This document shows, piece by piece, positions 25,429-33,522 of a stretch of DNA of 64,000 nucleotides. The translations under genes and the position numbers were made by a program. The notes beneath the pieces were generated by a model, which saw only the letters and a list, made by a program, of their open reading frames with translations, had not been told where the DNA came from and did not search any database. Where the stretch lies: positions 806,001-870,000 of the forward strand of contig CBDHDJ010000003.1 of the NCBI GenBank assembly GCA_965261645.1, in the 5' to 3' direction. The DNA is from CBDHDJ01 sp965261645 (GTDB lineage Bacteria; Pseudomonadota; Alphaproteobacteria; SHVV01). How positions within the stretch are numbered: the stretch's first letter is position 1; the number at the start of each line of letters is the position of its first letter.

Positions 25429-26816
25429 GCCGTCTCGTGATCGTGTCCAACCGGGTGGCCGTGGCGAAAGACAGCGGCAAGACCCGGGCGCGCGCCGGCG
25501 GGCTCGCGGTGGCGATCGAGGCCGTCCTGCGCAAGTCGGAGGGGTTGTGGTTTGGCTGGAGCGGCGAGGTCTCCCGCGGCCGGCCGCGGTCGCCGCGCAT
25601 CACCGAGGCCGCCGGCGTGACTTATGCGACGCTCGATCTGACGCCCGCCGATCGCACGGAATACTACAACGGCTTCGCCAACCGGACCCTGTGGCCGCTT
25701 TTTCACTACCGCACCGATCTCGCGGTCTACGATCGCCAGCAGTATCAAGGATACCTCAGGGTCAACGCGCTCTTTGCCCGTCACTTGGCCAAGCTCCTGA
25801 AGCCCGATGACATCATCTGGATTCACGACTATCACCTCATCCCGATGGGTCAGGAGCTGAGGCGCCTGGGCTGTCGGCAATCGCTCGGTTTCTTCCTGCA
25901 TATCCCGTTTCCGACCGAGCAGCTACTGCTCACCTTGCCCGGCCACGAGGCACTGGTGAAATCCCTGTTCGCCTACGATCTCATCGGCTTCCAGACCGAC
26001 ATCGATCTCAGGGCGTTCCACGACTACATCCGGCTCCATGCCGGGGGTCAGATCACGCGGGGCGCCATGGTCACGGCGTTCGGCGAGTCGACCCAGAGCG
26101 GCGCCTTCGCCATCGGGATCGATACCGAGGATTTCGTCCAGATGGCCGAAGCGAACGTCGCGCAACGTCAGTTCGAGCGGACCCGAGAGAGCCTGCACGC
26201 CAGCCGGTTGATCATTGGCGTCGACCGGCTGGACTATTCCAAGGGACTGCCCGAGCGCTTTCGGGCGTTCGAACGGCTGCTCGAGGTCTATCCGGCGAGC
26301 CACGGCCGGGTCTCGCTGATGCAAGTCGCGCCACCCACCCGCTCCGAAGTGCCTGAATACAGGGCGATCCGACACGATCTCGAACGCTTGACGGGTCACA
26401 TCAACGGCCGCTTCGGTGAGCCCCACTGGGTCCCCATCCAGTACATGAACCGCTCGTTCTCGCGCCGTCATCTCGCCGGGCTCTACCGCGCCGCTCGGGT
26501 CGGCCTGGTCACACCATTCCGCGACGGCATGAATCTCGTGGCGATGGAGTATGTCGCAGCGCAGGCGGAGGAGGACCCGGGCGTTCTCGTCCTCTCCCAA
26601 TTCGCCGGGGCGGCACAGGTTCTGCCCGAAGCGATCATCATCAACCCTTACGACACCCGAGCCGTGACCGACGCCATCCAGCACGCGCTTCGCATGTCGC
26701 TCGACGAACGCCGGCAACGTTGGTCGGCGAACATGGACCATCTCCGGCGCAACGATCTGGCCGCTTGGTGCGACGCCTTCCTAGGCGCGCTCTCGCGCAT
26801 CGCCGCCGCGGCCTGA
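25425..26816 (+). CDS. otsA: Trehalose-6-phosphate synthase
   Basis: A 463-aa GT20 enzyme making trehalose-6-phosphate from a nucleotide-glucose and glucose-6-phosphate. Diagnostic motifs: VSNRVAV at the N-terminus, the RAGGLAVAI glycine loop, WIHDYHLIP, GVDRLDYSKGLPERF and the sugar-nucleotide site FRDGMNLVAMEYVA. ATG at 25425 overlaps the GH15 stop (ATGA). With otsB it provides the complete OtsAB route to trehalose, used as osmolyte and desiccation protectant. The gene order otsB-GH15-otsA-glk allows cycling between glucose, Glc-6-P and trehalose. Confidence 0.95.
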   Translation: MSRLVIVSNRVAVAKDSGKTRARAGGLAVAIEAVLRKSEGLWFGWSGEVSRGRPRSPRITEAAGVTYATLDLTPADRTEYYNGFANRTLWPLFHYRTDLAVYDRQQYQGYLRVNALFARHLAKLLKPDDIIWIHDYHLIPMGQELRRLGCRQSLGFFLHIPFPTEQLLLTLPGHEALVKSLFAYDLIGFQTDIDLRAFHDYIRLHAGGQITRGAMVTAFGESTQSGAFAIGIDTEDFVQMAEANVAQRQFERTRESLHASRLIIGVDRLDYSKGLPERFRAFERLLEVYPASHGRVSLMQVAPPTRSEVPEYRAIRHDLERLTGHINGRFGEPHWVPIQYMNRSFSRRHLAGLYRAARVGLVTPFRDGMNLVAMEYVAAQAEEDPGVLVLSQFAGAAQVLPEAIIINPYDTRAVTDAIQHALRMSLDERRQRWSANMDHLRRNDLAAWCDAFLGALSRIAAAA

Positions 26817-26825
26817 TCCCGCCGC

Positions 26826-27854
26826 ATGGCCCTCGCTTCCGTCGCCTCAGCGTTCGTCGCCGACATCGGCGGAACGAACCTGCGCATGGCCCTCTGTGCG
26901 GCGGATGGCACCTGCGCCGAACCCGTTATCCTGCACTGCGCCGATTACTGCGATCTGACCTTGGCCCTCAGGACGGCGCTTGGCCAGATCGGCGAGACCC
27001 CCGCGCTCCGGCGGGGCGCGCTCGCTGTCGTCGGTCCCGTCACCGGCGACCGCGTTCGTTTCACCAACCTTGATTGGACTTTTTCGACAGAGGAGCTGCG
27101 CCGCGAATTGGGGCTCGAGCGGCTCATCGTCGTTAATGACACCGCGGCTAGCGTACTCGCGCTGCCGCATCTTGCTCACGATGAAGCCATCCAGTTCGGT
27201 GGCGGGGCGCCCGATCCCGCTGCGGCCATGGTGATGCTCGCGCCCGGCACCGGGCTGGGCGTCGCCGGGCTGGTCCCTTCAACGGCCGGTTGGATCCCTG
27301 TTCCGAGCGAAGGCGGCCACGCCGGTTTCGCCCCGGCCGATGACCGGGAGATCGAAATTCTTCAGTGGTACCGCAAACGCTACGACCACGTGTCGTGCGA
27401 GCGAATCCTGTCGGGCGCCGGCCTGGTCGATCTCTATCACGCGGTGGCCGAGATCGACGGCCTCAGGCCACGCGCCAGCGGACAAGAGCTTGCGCCGGCC
27501 GACATTGCCCATTGGGCCAGCGATAGGAGTTGTCCCGCAGCGGTCGCGACGGCGGTTGCGTTTTCGCGAATTCTCGGCGGCACCGCAGGAAACCTGGCCT
27601 TGAGTTTCGCGGCCCTGGGCGGCGTTTATGTCGACGGCGGGGTGGCGCTCGGCCTGGGCGATGCCCTCGACCGCCGGGCGTTTCGGGACCGCTTCGAAAG
27701 CAAGCGGCGGTTCAGGGGCTATCTGAGCCGGGTGCCGAGCTTCCTCGTGTCTGCACCTAATCCGACCCTGATCGGCCTTACGAGCGTGATCGTGGACGCC
27801 GACGCCAAAGGCGCGCCCGCAAGGCGCCGCCGCACCGGCGAGGCAAGGCGGTAG
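26826..27854 (+). CDS. glk: Glucokinase
   Basis: A 342-aa ASKHA-fold sugar kinase. Phosphate-binding DIGGTN is at residues 13-18; TNLDWTFS, VVNDTAA, APGTGLGVA and the substrate motif EGGHAGFAP are typical of proteobacterial Glk. The last 20 residues are an Arg/Ala-rich extension beyond the usual end. It starts 9 bp after otsA and is the last gene of the trehalose operon, supplying glucose-6-phosphate for OtsA and recapturing glucose from GH15 activity. Confidence 0.93.
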   Translation: MALASVASAFVADIGGTNLRMALCAADGTCAEPVILHCADYCDLTLALRTALGQIGETPALRRGALAVVGPVTGDRVRFTNLDWTFSTEELRRELGLERLIVVNDTAASVLALPHLAHDEAIQFGGGAPDPAAAMVMLAPGTGLGVAGLVPSTAGWIPVPSEGGHAGFAPADDREIEILQWYRKRYDHVSCERILSGAGLVDLYHAVAEIDGLRPRASGQELAPADIAHWASDRSCPAAVATAVAFSRILGGTAGNLALSFAALGGVYVDGGVALGLGDALDRRAFRDRFESKRRFRGYLSRVPSFLVSAPNPTLIGLTSVIVDADAKGAPARRRRTGEARR

Positions 27855-27947
27855 GACAATACGGGCCTATGTTTGGCGTGGCGCAGGGCCACGCTACAGC
27901 GGGTGGGAGGAAAAGAGGGAGCTCTCAGGGCCCCTCTCAAGCTGACG

Positions 27948-28154
27948 TCAGTCGAGCGCCTTCAGGTTCTCGGCCGCCGTTTTTCCGTTCTGGCTCGGCA
28001 CCAACTCGTACTCGACGCGCTGGCCCTCGTTGAGAGTGGACAAGCCGGCCTTCTCGACGGCGGAGATATGGACGAAAGAGTCCTTCGAGCCGTCTTCGGG
28101 AGTGATAAAGCCATACCCCTTGGCGGGGTTGAACCATTTCACGGTTCCGATCAT
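27948..28154 (-). CDS. CspA-family cold-shock protein
   Basis: A 68-aa OB-fold protein with RNP1 KGYGFITPE and RNP2 DSFVHISAV. It differs from the csp at 22289 mainly in the C-terminal half (YELVPSQNGKTAAENL). It is convergent with glk. RNA chaperone function is inferred from the family. Confidence 0.95.
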   Translation of the reverse strand: MIGTVKWFNPAKGYGFITPEDGSKDSFVHISAVEKAGLSTLNEGQRVEYELVPSQNGKTAAENLKALD

Positions 28155-28396
28155 GGGGTTTATTCCGTTTGTAGGTTAGCCATGCAACCATCGGCGCACC
28201 ATGCGCCGCTGGGTCTCAGTTCACCATGTCCGGGAGTCCGATGGCTTGGTCGGCGCGACGAAGCCGACTACGCCGGGTCTTGACGACTGATGGCACCAAT
28301 ATAAGGGTGAGACCCGGCGAATACAAGGCGATTCCGTTACCGTGACGCGACGCCGGGCGGGCAGCCGGCCTCATAAGAGCCGGGCGCGGCGAGCGC

Positions 28397-29380
28397 TCAA
28401 TCTAAGGACTCCCCGGGGTTGAGGGCGGTCAGAATACCGTCGCCAGTCGCGAAGCGGCCCAGCGGCGTATCGAACTTGCTGTAGGGCGCGTAGCAGAAGA
28501 CGAGCCGCCACCCCCGCTCGCGCAACAGCTCAACCAGATTGTCGTGGATCGGCGGCTGATGGGTGCCGATATGGAGCCGGCGGACCTTGCGCTCGATCAT
28601 CGCGATGGCATCGGGCACCACGCGCTCTTCCGCGAGCTGGATATCAAGATCGAGCAGATCGACCGTGGGCAGCGGCGCAAGTATCGTTTCAAGCCTGAGC
28701 GCGCTGATGAAATCCACCTCCATCGTGGTGTCGTCCTCGCCCTCAACCGGGAGAGTGAGCCCCACCCGGCCCTCGACCATGAGGTTGCGCAGGACGGCAT
28801 CGAGAACGCCCTCGCTCTCGGCGGCATCGAACACCCGCTGGCGCGTTGCGGTGTCGATGATGTTGCTGAAGTAAACACCCGGCGCGTGGGCGAACAGCTC
28901 GGGGCGGCCGGTGTCGTTGATGAGCGCGTTGATAAACCAGTGTTGCGCGGGATCGAGCCCGTTGGCAGCGAAGTGCTGGCGCGCCCATTCCATGTGCTGG
29001 GGCACCGCCTCGACGACCACATAGGTTTCCGGCAGAGGGTTGAGCATCTGGAGCGCCGCGTGCGCGTCCACCGAGCGCGCCCCGAAGCCGCCGCCGGCCT
29101 CGACCAGAACGAAGCGGTCCTGGGCCAGACGCGCGGCCTCGACCGTGTTGACCCACTCGAAATAGCGCTCGCCGTCGCCGACCTCCGACGCCCGCGTCAC
29201 CGTGTCATAATCGCCCGCGCGTGCTCGCTCGAGATAGTCGAAATCCCGGAGCTCGACCTCGTGGAAATAGGCGAGCGCGGTCATGACGCCGAGAAAATTG
29301 GCGCGGTGACCAGCGGGCACCACGCCGCGCCACGGTTTGAGGCCGCGGAAGACGTCGGCCAGAGTATCGAGATCGTTCAT
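28397..29380 (-). CDS. FkbM-like methyltransferase
   Basis: A 327-aa soluble protein. A helical N-terminal region (1-80) precedes a Rossmann-like methyltransferase core. FVLVEAGGGFGARSVDAHA fits motif I (SAM loop), YVVVEAVPQHMEWARQH the acidic strand, and VDLLDLDIQ with RRLHIGTHQP the FkbM IDVEG-type and late segments. FkbM enzymes O-methylate sugars, polyketides or lipids; nothing nearby indicates the substrate. It is the last gene before the tRNA scar and accessory zone. Confidence 0.65.
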   Translation of the reverse strand: MNDLDTLADVFRGLKPWRGVVPAGHRANFLGVMTALAYFHEVELRDFDYLERARAGDYDTVTRASEVGDGERYFEWVNTVEAARLAQDRFVLVEAGGGFGARSVDAHAALQMLNPLPETYVVVEAVPQHMEWARQHFAANGLDPAQHWFINALINDTGRPELFAHAPGVYFSNIIDTATRQRVFDAAESEGVLDAVLRNLMVEGRVGLTLPVEGEDDTTMEVDFISALRLETILAPLPTVDLLDLDIQLAEERVVPDAIAMIERKVRRLHIGTHQPPIHDNLVELLRERGWRLVFCYAPYSKFDTPLGRFATGDGILTALNPGESLD

Positions 29381-29497
29381 GGGTCACGCCGCCCCCGTTG
29401 AAACCGCTACATGGTAGCAAATCCGGGAGCGGATCAGGCCGGCGGATCTAGGGCGCACTCGGGCGGGGCAACGGCTCGCGCCAATCCCGCGCCGTGA

Positions 29498-29547
29498 TGG
29501 TGGGCCGGGCAGGACTCGAACCTGCAACTACACCGTTATGAGCGGCA
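29498..29547 (-). pseudogene. 3' half of tRNA-Met(CAU): probable attachment-site scar
   Basis: Read on the minus strand these 50 nt give the right side of an anticodon arm with loop CTCATAA (anticodon CAU) and a 5-nt variable loop. A perfect T arm follows (GCAGG-TTCGAGT-CCTGC), then the 3' acceptor strand CCGGCCC, discriminator A and encoded CCA. The D arm and the 5' acceptor strand GGGCCGG are absent: upstream sequence (29548 onward) is unrelated. A 3' tRNA fragment is what integrases leave at the far end of an island. Polarity puts the inserted DNA to the right. The next 200 bp (29548-29743) hold no gene I can see, and no integrase remains nearby. Confidence 0.75.
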
Positions 29548-29743
29548 TTTGAGGCTGAACGAACCGAAACAGGCTTACTTAACGAGGTCAGCTTTCGGGA
29601 GAGCGGACGTAATCTGCAGAAAACCGCACGTTCGACAGAAAACTCGGCTTTACCTTCAGAATCGGAAGTGGCTGGCGTTGTCTCGAACTTCCGAAATTAG
29701 CCAACAGCATTATTCAGCAGTTGCTCCAACATTTAGCCGACCA

Positions 29744-30015
29744 CTAGGTTTCCTGCCCGTGGATGGCCTGCCAAAGACGCTACGGCGTTGCAGGCATGTC
29801 GATATGGGTGACGCCGAGCTCACTCAGGGCGTTTAGAATAGCGTTAATGACTGCAGGCGTGGCGCCAACCGTGCCAGCTTCGCCCGCGCCCTAAATACCG
29901 AGCGGATTGTTTGGGCAGGGGATCTCGTTCCATTTTGACGTGATCGTCGGGAAGAGATCGGCGCGAGGTAGGCCGTAGTCCATGAAACTGCCGGTCAGAA
30001 GCGGACCTGAACCCT
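29744..30015 (-). pseudogene. C-terminal remnant of a CoxL/xanthine-dehydrogenase-type molybdopterin subunit
   Basis: The frame contains GSFMDYGLPRADLFP, IPCPNNPLGI, then GAGEAGTVGATPAVINAIL, GVTHIDMPATP and RLWQAIHG, in the order found at the end of aldehyde oxidase/CO-dehydrogenase large subunits. Two amber codons interrupt it: TAG at 29891-29893, where the family has Lys (AAG), and TAG at 29780-29782, where it has Glu (GAG). Only about 90 codons of a roughly 780-codon gene remain, so it is a dead relic. It marks the left margin of the degraded zone. Confidence 0.75.
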
Positions 30016-30069
30016 CCTCACCGCCCTGACCGCCCTGACCGCCCTCATGTTGTTCGCCGCTCGCGATGC

Positions 30070-30975
30070 CTACGCGCTTTGCCGGATGTTGCCTTCGTAG
30101 GGTGGCCAGACCTGCGGGAACAGCGGGTGATCGGGCGGGAACGGATCGCCGTCCTTGAGATCGACGTCGGCCGGGATGTTCACATTGTGCGTGCCCCTGC
30201 GGAGAGCGAACACGGCGTCGTCGCCGACCCAGCAGCCGCCGACCGCACGCCGCCGCCTGTCGGTCTGGTTGCCCGGCGCGCCGTGCATCACGAGCAGGTG
30301 GTTGACGATGACATCGCCGGGCTCGGTATCGAATGAGATGATGTCGTGCCGATCCCGCTCGGCTTCGATATCGGGCGAAAGCTCGATGTGCTCGCCCCAT
30401 ATTTCAGGGTCCACGGTGTCTTCATCGGGCAGCAGGATGTAGGTGTTGGAATAGTCCTCGGGCGAGTCCTTGGTGTCGTACTTCATGCCGTACCAACGGC
30501 CCCATCTGTGCGAGGCTCGGATATATTCGACGGCGCCCGAGTCGTAAGTCACGATATCGAGTGGCATCCACGTGCCGGTCACCTGCGTACCGTGACAGCA
30601 TGTGCCGGGATGATCCTGATGCCAGGACGTCGGTTGCGGCGTATGGGGCTCCTTGTCGAAAAACATGTCGTAAAGGAGATTGGTCTTCGACGACCGCATG
30701 ATGCGCCCGGCGATTTCGCCGAGCGGCGATTCATGGGCCAATCGCTTGAAGCCCTCGTCGTGGAGCCACGGGAATGTCTCGAACGCGAAGCGGCCCTTGC
30801 CATCGCGATTCAAATCGCCGCCGGTCGGGCCTGGCTCGTCGAGCACGCGTTCCATGGCCTCTCGCATGTACTCGACCCAATCTAGGCTGATCGCGCCGCG
30901 CACCACGACGACGCCATCTTCTTCGTAAGTGCGAATGTGGTCTTCGGTAATCTCGCACAGGAGGCTGTTGTCCAT
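30070..30975 (-). CDS. Phytanoyl-CoA dioxygenase (PhyH) family protein
   Basis: A 301-aa Fe(II)/2-oxoglutarate-dependent oxygenase of the PhyH type. The iron-binding triad is visible: His and Asp in SWHQDHPGTC and the distal His in NHLLVMHGAPGN, followed by DRRRRAVGGCW with the 2-oxoglutarate Arg. The N-terminus EDGVVVVRGAIS is the common first strand. ATG at 30975 has GAGGAG 7 nt upstream; an ATG 19 codons earlier does not. The substrate is unknown; relatives hydroxylate lipids, ectoine-like solutes and small acids. It is one of few intact non-transposon genes in the accessory zone. Confidence 0.85.
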   Translation of the reverse strand: MDNSLLCEITEDHIRTYEEDGVVVVRGAISLDWVEYMREAMERVLDEPGPTGGDLNRDGKGRFAFETFPWLHDEGFKRLAHESPLGEIAGRIMRSSKTNLLYDMFFDKEPHTPQPTSWHQDHPGTCCHGTQVTGTWMPLDIVTYDSGAVEYIRASHRWGRWYGMKYDTKDSPEDYSNTYILLPDEDTVDPEIWGEHIELSPDIEAERDRHDIISFDTEPGDVIVNHLLVMHGAPGNQTDRRRRAVGGCWVGDDAVFALRRGTHNVNIPADVDLKDGDPFPPDHPLFPQVWPPYEGNIRQSA

Positions 30976-31156
30976 CGAGCATCTCCTCGCTTTGCAGGAC
31001 TCGCCGGCCGGTGAACGGGGGTTGTCAGTCAATCCAGCCCAGGGTGAAAGTATTGTCGGCGATCCCGGTCACGACCGCAATTCCTTGGCATCCCGCGAGG
31101 CGCCGCGTAATCTCCGCGCTCACCCCACCACCGGGAGAGGCTCTCCGGCCGCCCGC

Positions 31157-31240
31157 TTGAGCCTCCAGGTGGGACTGACGGCCCTGCTGATTGCCGTCTT
31201 TTTTTGTGCCTTCACGCCGGTGTTCATGCGCATCAGCGAG
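31157..31240 (+). pseudogene. N-terminal stub of an EamA-type transporter cut by IS3
   Basis: 28 codons from TTG 31157 (or GTG 31169) encode a hydrophobic first helix, GLTALLIAVFFCAFTPVFMR, of DMT-transporter type. The frame stops being homologous exactly at the IS3 terminus (31241). The remainder of the gene is not found on the far side of the IS. Confidence 0.55.
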
Positions 31241-32294
31241 TGTCCGTCATCAAAACAAATGGGACTGTTGAGCGTGTTTCATAGGGAGGATCTGGCTCAT
31301 CTTTGTTTGATGTTAAGCCGCTTGGCTTTGATGGTTCAAGCGGCGGTTTTGGGGGGTCAGTTTTTTGATCTTTTTTTCTCTTTTCGATGATGGCGGTGTG
31401 GCGTCCAAAGTAGGCGTCGGCTGGAGTTACGTTGCCGATGCTCTCGTGGTAGCGTTGGTTGTTGTAGTGATCGACGAAGGCGCTGATCTGGTTTTCGAGA
31501 TCGCCGGGTAGATAATAATTTTCAAGCAGGATCCGGTTCTTCAGCGTTTGATGCCAGCGCTCGATCTTGCCCTGGGTTTGCGGGTGATACGGTGCGCCCC
31601 GAACGTGATCCATACCGTGGTCCTCGAGCCATTCAGCCAGATCGCCGGAGATATAGGACGAGCCGTTGTCGCTGAGCAGCTTCGGCTTGTGGACGACATT
31701 GGCGCGATTGCAGCCTGAGGCTTCTAGCGCCAACTTCAGTGTTGCCGTCACATCGTCCGCCGTCATGTTGGTGCAGAGCTTCCAAGCAATGATGTAGCGG
31801 GAATAGTCGTCCAGGATGGTCGACAGGTAAAACCAGCCCCAGCCGATGACCTTGAGATAGGTGAAGTCGGTCTGCCACAGCTGGTTCGGCGCCGTGGTCT
31901 TGTCGCGGAACTCATCGGCTGTCTTGATGACCACGAAAGCGGGGCTGGTGATCAGGTCGTGGGCCTTGAGAAGCCGGTAAACCGAGGCTTCCGAGACAAA
32001 GTAGCCCCTGGTGTCCGTAAACCTGACGGCCAGTTCCCGGGGCGACAGTTGCGTCTCCTCCAGGGCAAGATCGATGATCTGCCCCCGGACATCATCCGGG
32101 ATCCGGTTCCACACCCGGCCTGGGCTGCTGTTGCGATCCTCAAGACCGGCGTCGCCAAAGGCCAGAAAGCGATCGTACCAGCGATAAAAGGTGGTCTTCG
32201 GAATGCCCAGCTTGTCCAAAGTGGACCCGACGCCCAGGTGGGACTGCTCGACCAGGCGGATGATCTCCAGCTTCTCGGATGCGGGATACCTCAT
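31233..32294 (-). CDS. IS3-family transposase OrfB
   Basis: A 353-aa rve-type DDE integrase. A helix-turn-helix start (LGIPKTTFYRWYDRF) is followed by the catalytic core: LWQTDFTYLKV (first Asp), LLSDNGSSYIS (second Asp) and GKIERWHQTLKNR (Glu). ATG overlaps the orfA TGA (ATGA), so it is made by coupling rather than frameshift. The stop codon (31233-31235) lies outside the IS in host DNA, so the last residue and the stop depend on the insertion site. Confidence 0.9.
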   Translation of the reverse strand: MRYPASEKLEIIRLVEQSHLGVGSTLDKLGIPKTTFYRWYDRFLAFGDAGLEDRNSSPGRVWNRIPDDVRGQIIDLALEETQLSPRELAVRFTDTRGYFVSEASVYRLLKAHDLITSPAFVVIKTADEFRDKTTAPNQLWQTDFTYLKVIGWGWFYLSTILDDYSRYIIAWKLCTNMTADDVTATLKLALEASGCNRANVVHKPKLLSDNGSSYISGDLAEWLEDHGMDHVRGAPYHPQTQGKIERWHQTLKNRILLENYYLPGDLENQISAFVDHYNNQRYHESIGNVTPADAYFGRHTAIIEKRKKDQKTDPPKPPLEPSKPSGLTSNKDEPDPPYETRSTVPFVLMTDTR

Positions 32295-32752
32295 TCCTCG
32301 TCTCCCCCATGCCCGATCATGTTTTTTTTGAGAAGCCGGTTCTCCAGCGAAAGTTCGGCGACCAACTCCTTCAAGTCGCGCATCTCCTGGCGCAGGCCTT
32401 TAACCTCGCCCGAGGTCGCTTGGCGCCCGGTGTCGCCGGCGAGCCGCTTCTTGCCCGCTTCCAAAAACTCTTTCGACCAGCTGTAATACAGACCCTCGGC
32501 GATGCCCTCGCGGCGGCACAAGGCGGCGATGCTCTCCTCGCCGCGCAGGCCCGACACCACGATCCAGATCTTCTCCTCAGCCGTATACTGCTTGCGTGTC
32601 TTGCGGCGAATATCCCGAACCGTTCCATCCGCCGGGTCGTTCTTGCTCATTGATTTCTGTCTCATCTTCGTTCCCTTCGGTCACTACGATGAGCCAGAAA
32701 TCCTCCGGTATGCAATTACCTCAATTTGTCCCAAAGGCGCTGACGTCAGACA
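31241..32752 (-). mobile_element. IS3-family insertion sequence
   Basis: A 1,512-bp element with related termini: TGTCCGTCATCAAAAC on the left and TGTCTGACGTCAGCGC read inward on the right, both leading to TGGGAC. It carries orfA and orfB on the minus strand. Flanks do not share a target repeat: a transporter stub lies to the left and a truncated IS1595 to the right. The junctions therefore derive from different events. Confidence 0.85.
32291..32665 (-). CDS. IS3-family transposase OrfA
   Basis: A 124-aa DNA-binding subunit. It has an HTH around residues 27-75 (YTAEEKIWIVVSGLRGEE, then CRREGIAEGLYYSWSKEF) and a leucine-zipper-like coiled coil at the C-terminus (LRQEMRDLKELVAELSLEN) that pairs with OrfB. 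It ends in overlap with orfB. The start may be the internal MSKND at codon 5. Confidence 0.88.
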   Translation of the reverse strand: MRQKSMSKNDPADGTVRDIRRKTRKQYTAEEKIWIVVSGLRGEESIAALCRREGIAEGLYYSWSKEFLEAGKKRLAGDTGRQATSGEVKGLRQEMRDLKELVAELSLENRLLKKNMIGHGGDEE

Positions 32753-33449
32753 AGCCGCTCCAATCGTCAGTAACGATCAGCGATCCCGGCGCGACGGTGC
32801 TCTCGACGAACCCACAGAGCGACTCGGCGCTACGGTCGAGCACGACGGCGAGCCGAACGCGTCCGGCATAGCGTCCGTCTTTCCGGTTGTCGAGCTTGGT
32901 GCCCGGCTTTCGATGACGCACCTCGATGGCACAGGAGACGGGAACCTTGTGGTGAACACCACGGCCTTCCCCACGCGTTCGCCCGCCAACCCAGGTTTCG
33001 TCCACCTCAACATGGTTCTTGGGCTGTCCACCGATCCTGTCTTGGTTGGGCCGCACCATGCCCGAGCGGAGCTTGTGGAGAATTTGAAAGGCCGTCTCGT
33101 AGCGCGAAAGACCAAGTTGCCGCTGAAACTGCACGGCGGACATGCCGGGCGTCTGACTGGCGACCAGATAAGCGGCCCAGAACCAGACGTTCAGCGGAGT
33201 GTGGCTACGCTCCATCACTGTTCCCACCGTCAGCCCGGTGTTCTGGCGGCACTTGCGGCAGCGCAGGACGCCAGGGCGGTTTTCAAAGTGGAACGGCTCT
33301 CCCGCCGTGCCGCAGTGCGGGCAGGCAAAGCCGTCTCCCCAGCGGGCTTTCTCCAGGTAGGCGGCGCAGGCCGCATCATCGGGGAAAAGTCGCTGGAACT
33401 CGGGTAGCGAATGCGGGAATGGGAGATCGGCACGGTCGAGAACATCCAT
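32753..33449 (-). pseudogene. IS1595 transposase, 3'-truncated
   Basis: The first 232 codons match the intact 339-aa transposase at 51321, including the zinc-ribbon CPHCGTAGEPFHF...CRKC and the ISXO2-like core up to IVTDDWSG. Sequence then runs into IS3 DNA and stops (frame end at 32721). The catalytic C-terminus is lost, so this copy is inactive. Confidence 0.88.
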
Positions 33450-33522
33450 GGCGCGCTCCCCTATATCCGGTTTGCGCCCATTCTAGCCCTAGTGGGTGTG
33501 GGTGTATACCGGATCGGCAAGG
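32753..33522 (-). mobile_element. Truncated IS1595-family element (end retained at 33.52 kb)
   Basis: It is nearly identical to the left 770 bp of the complete element at 51244-52358, in inverted orientation. The outer end CCTTGCC-ATCCGGTATACACCC is intact at about 33522. The 3' third is missing, cut at the IS3 terminus. Confidence 0.85.

Noticed and set aside
29744..30015. TAG codons in the CoxL relic as possible recoding (pyrrolysine or amber suppression)
   Set aside because: Only a C-terminal fragment remains, all other genes here use TAG as a normal stop, and no recoding machinery is visible.
30019..30050. Short tandem repeat of CCGCCCTGA near the start of the CoxL relic
   Set aside because: Only two to three 9-bp units; ordinary micro-repeat at a decayed junction, not a CRISPR or functional array.
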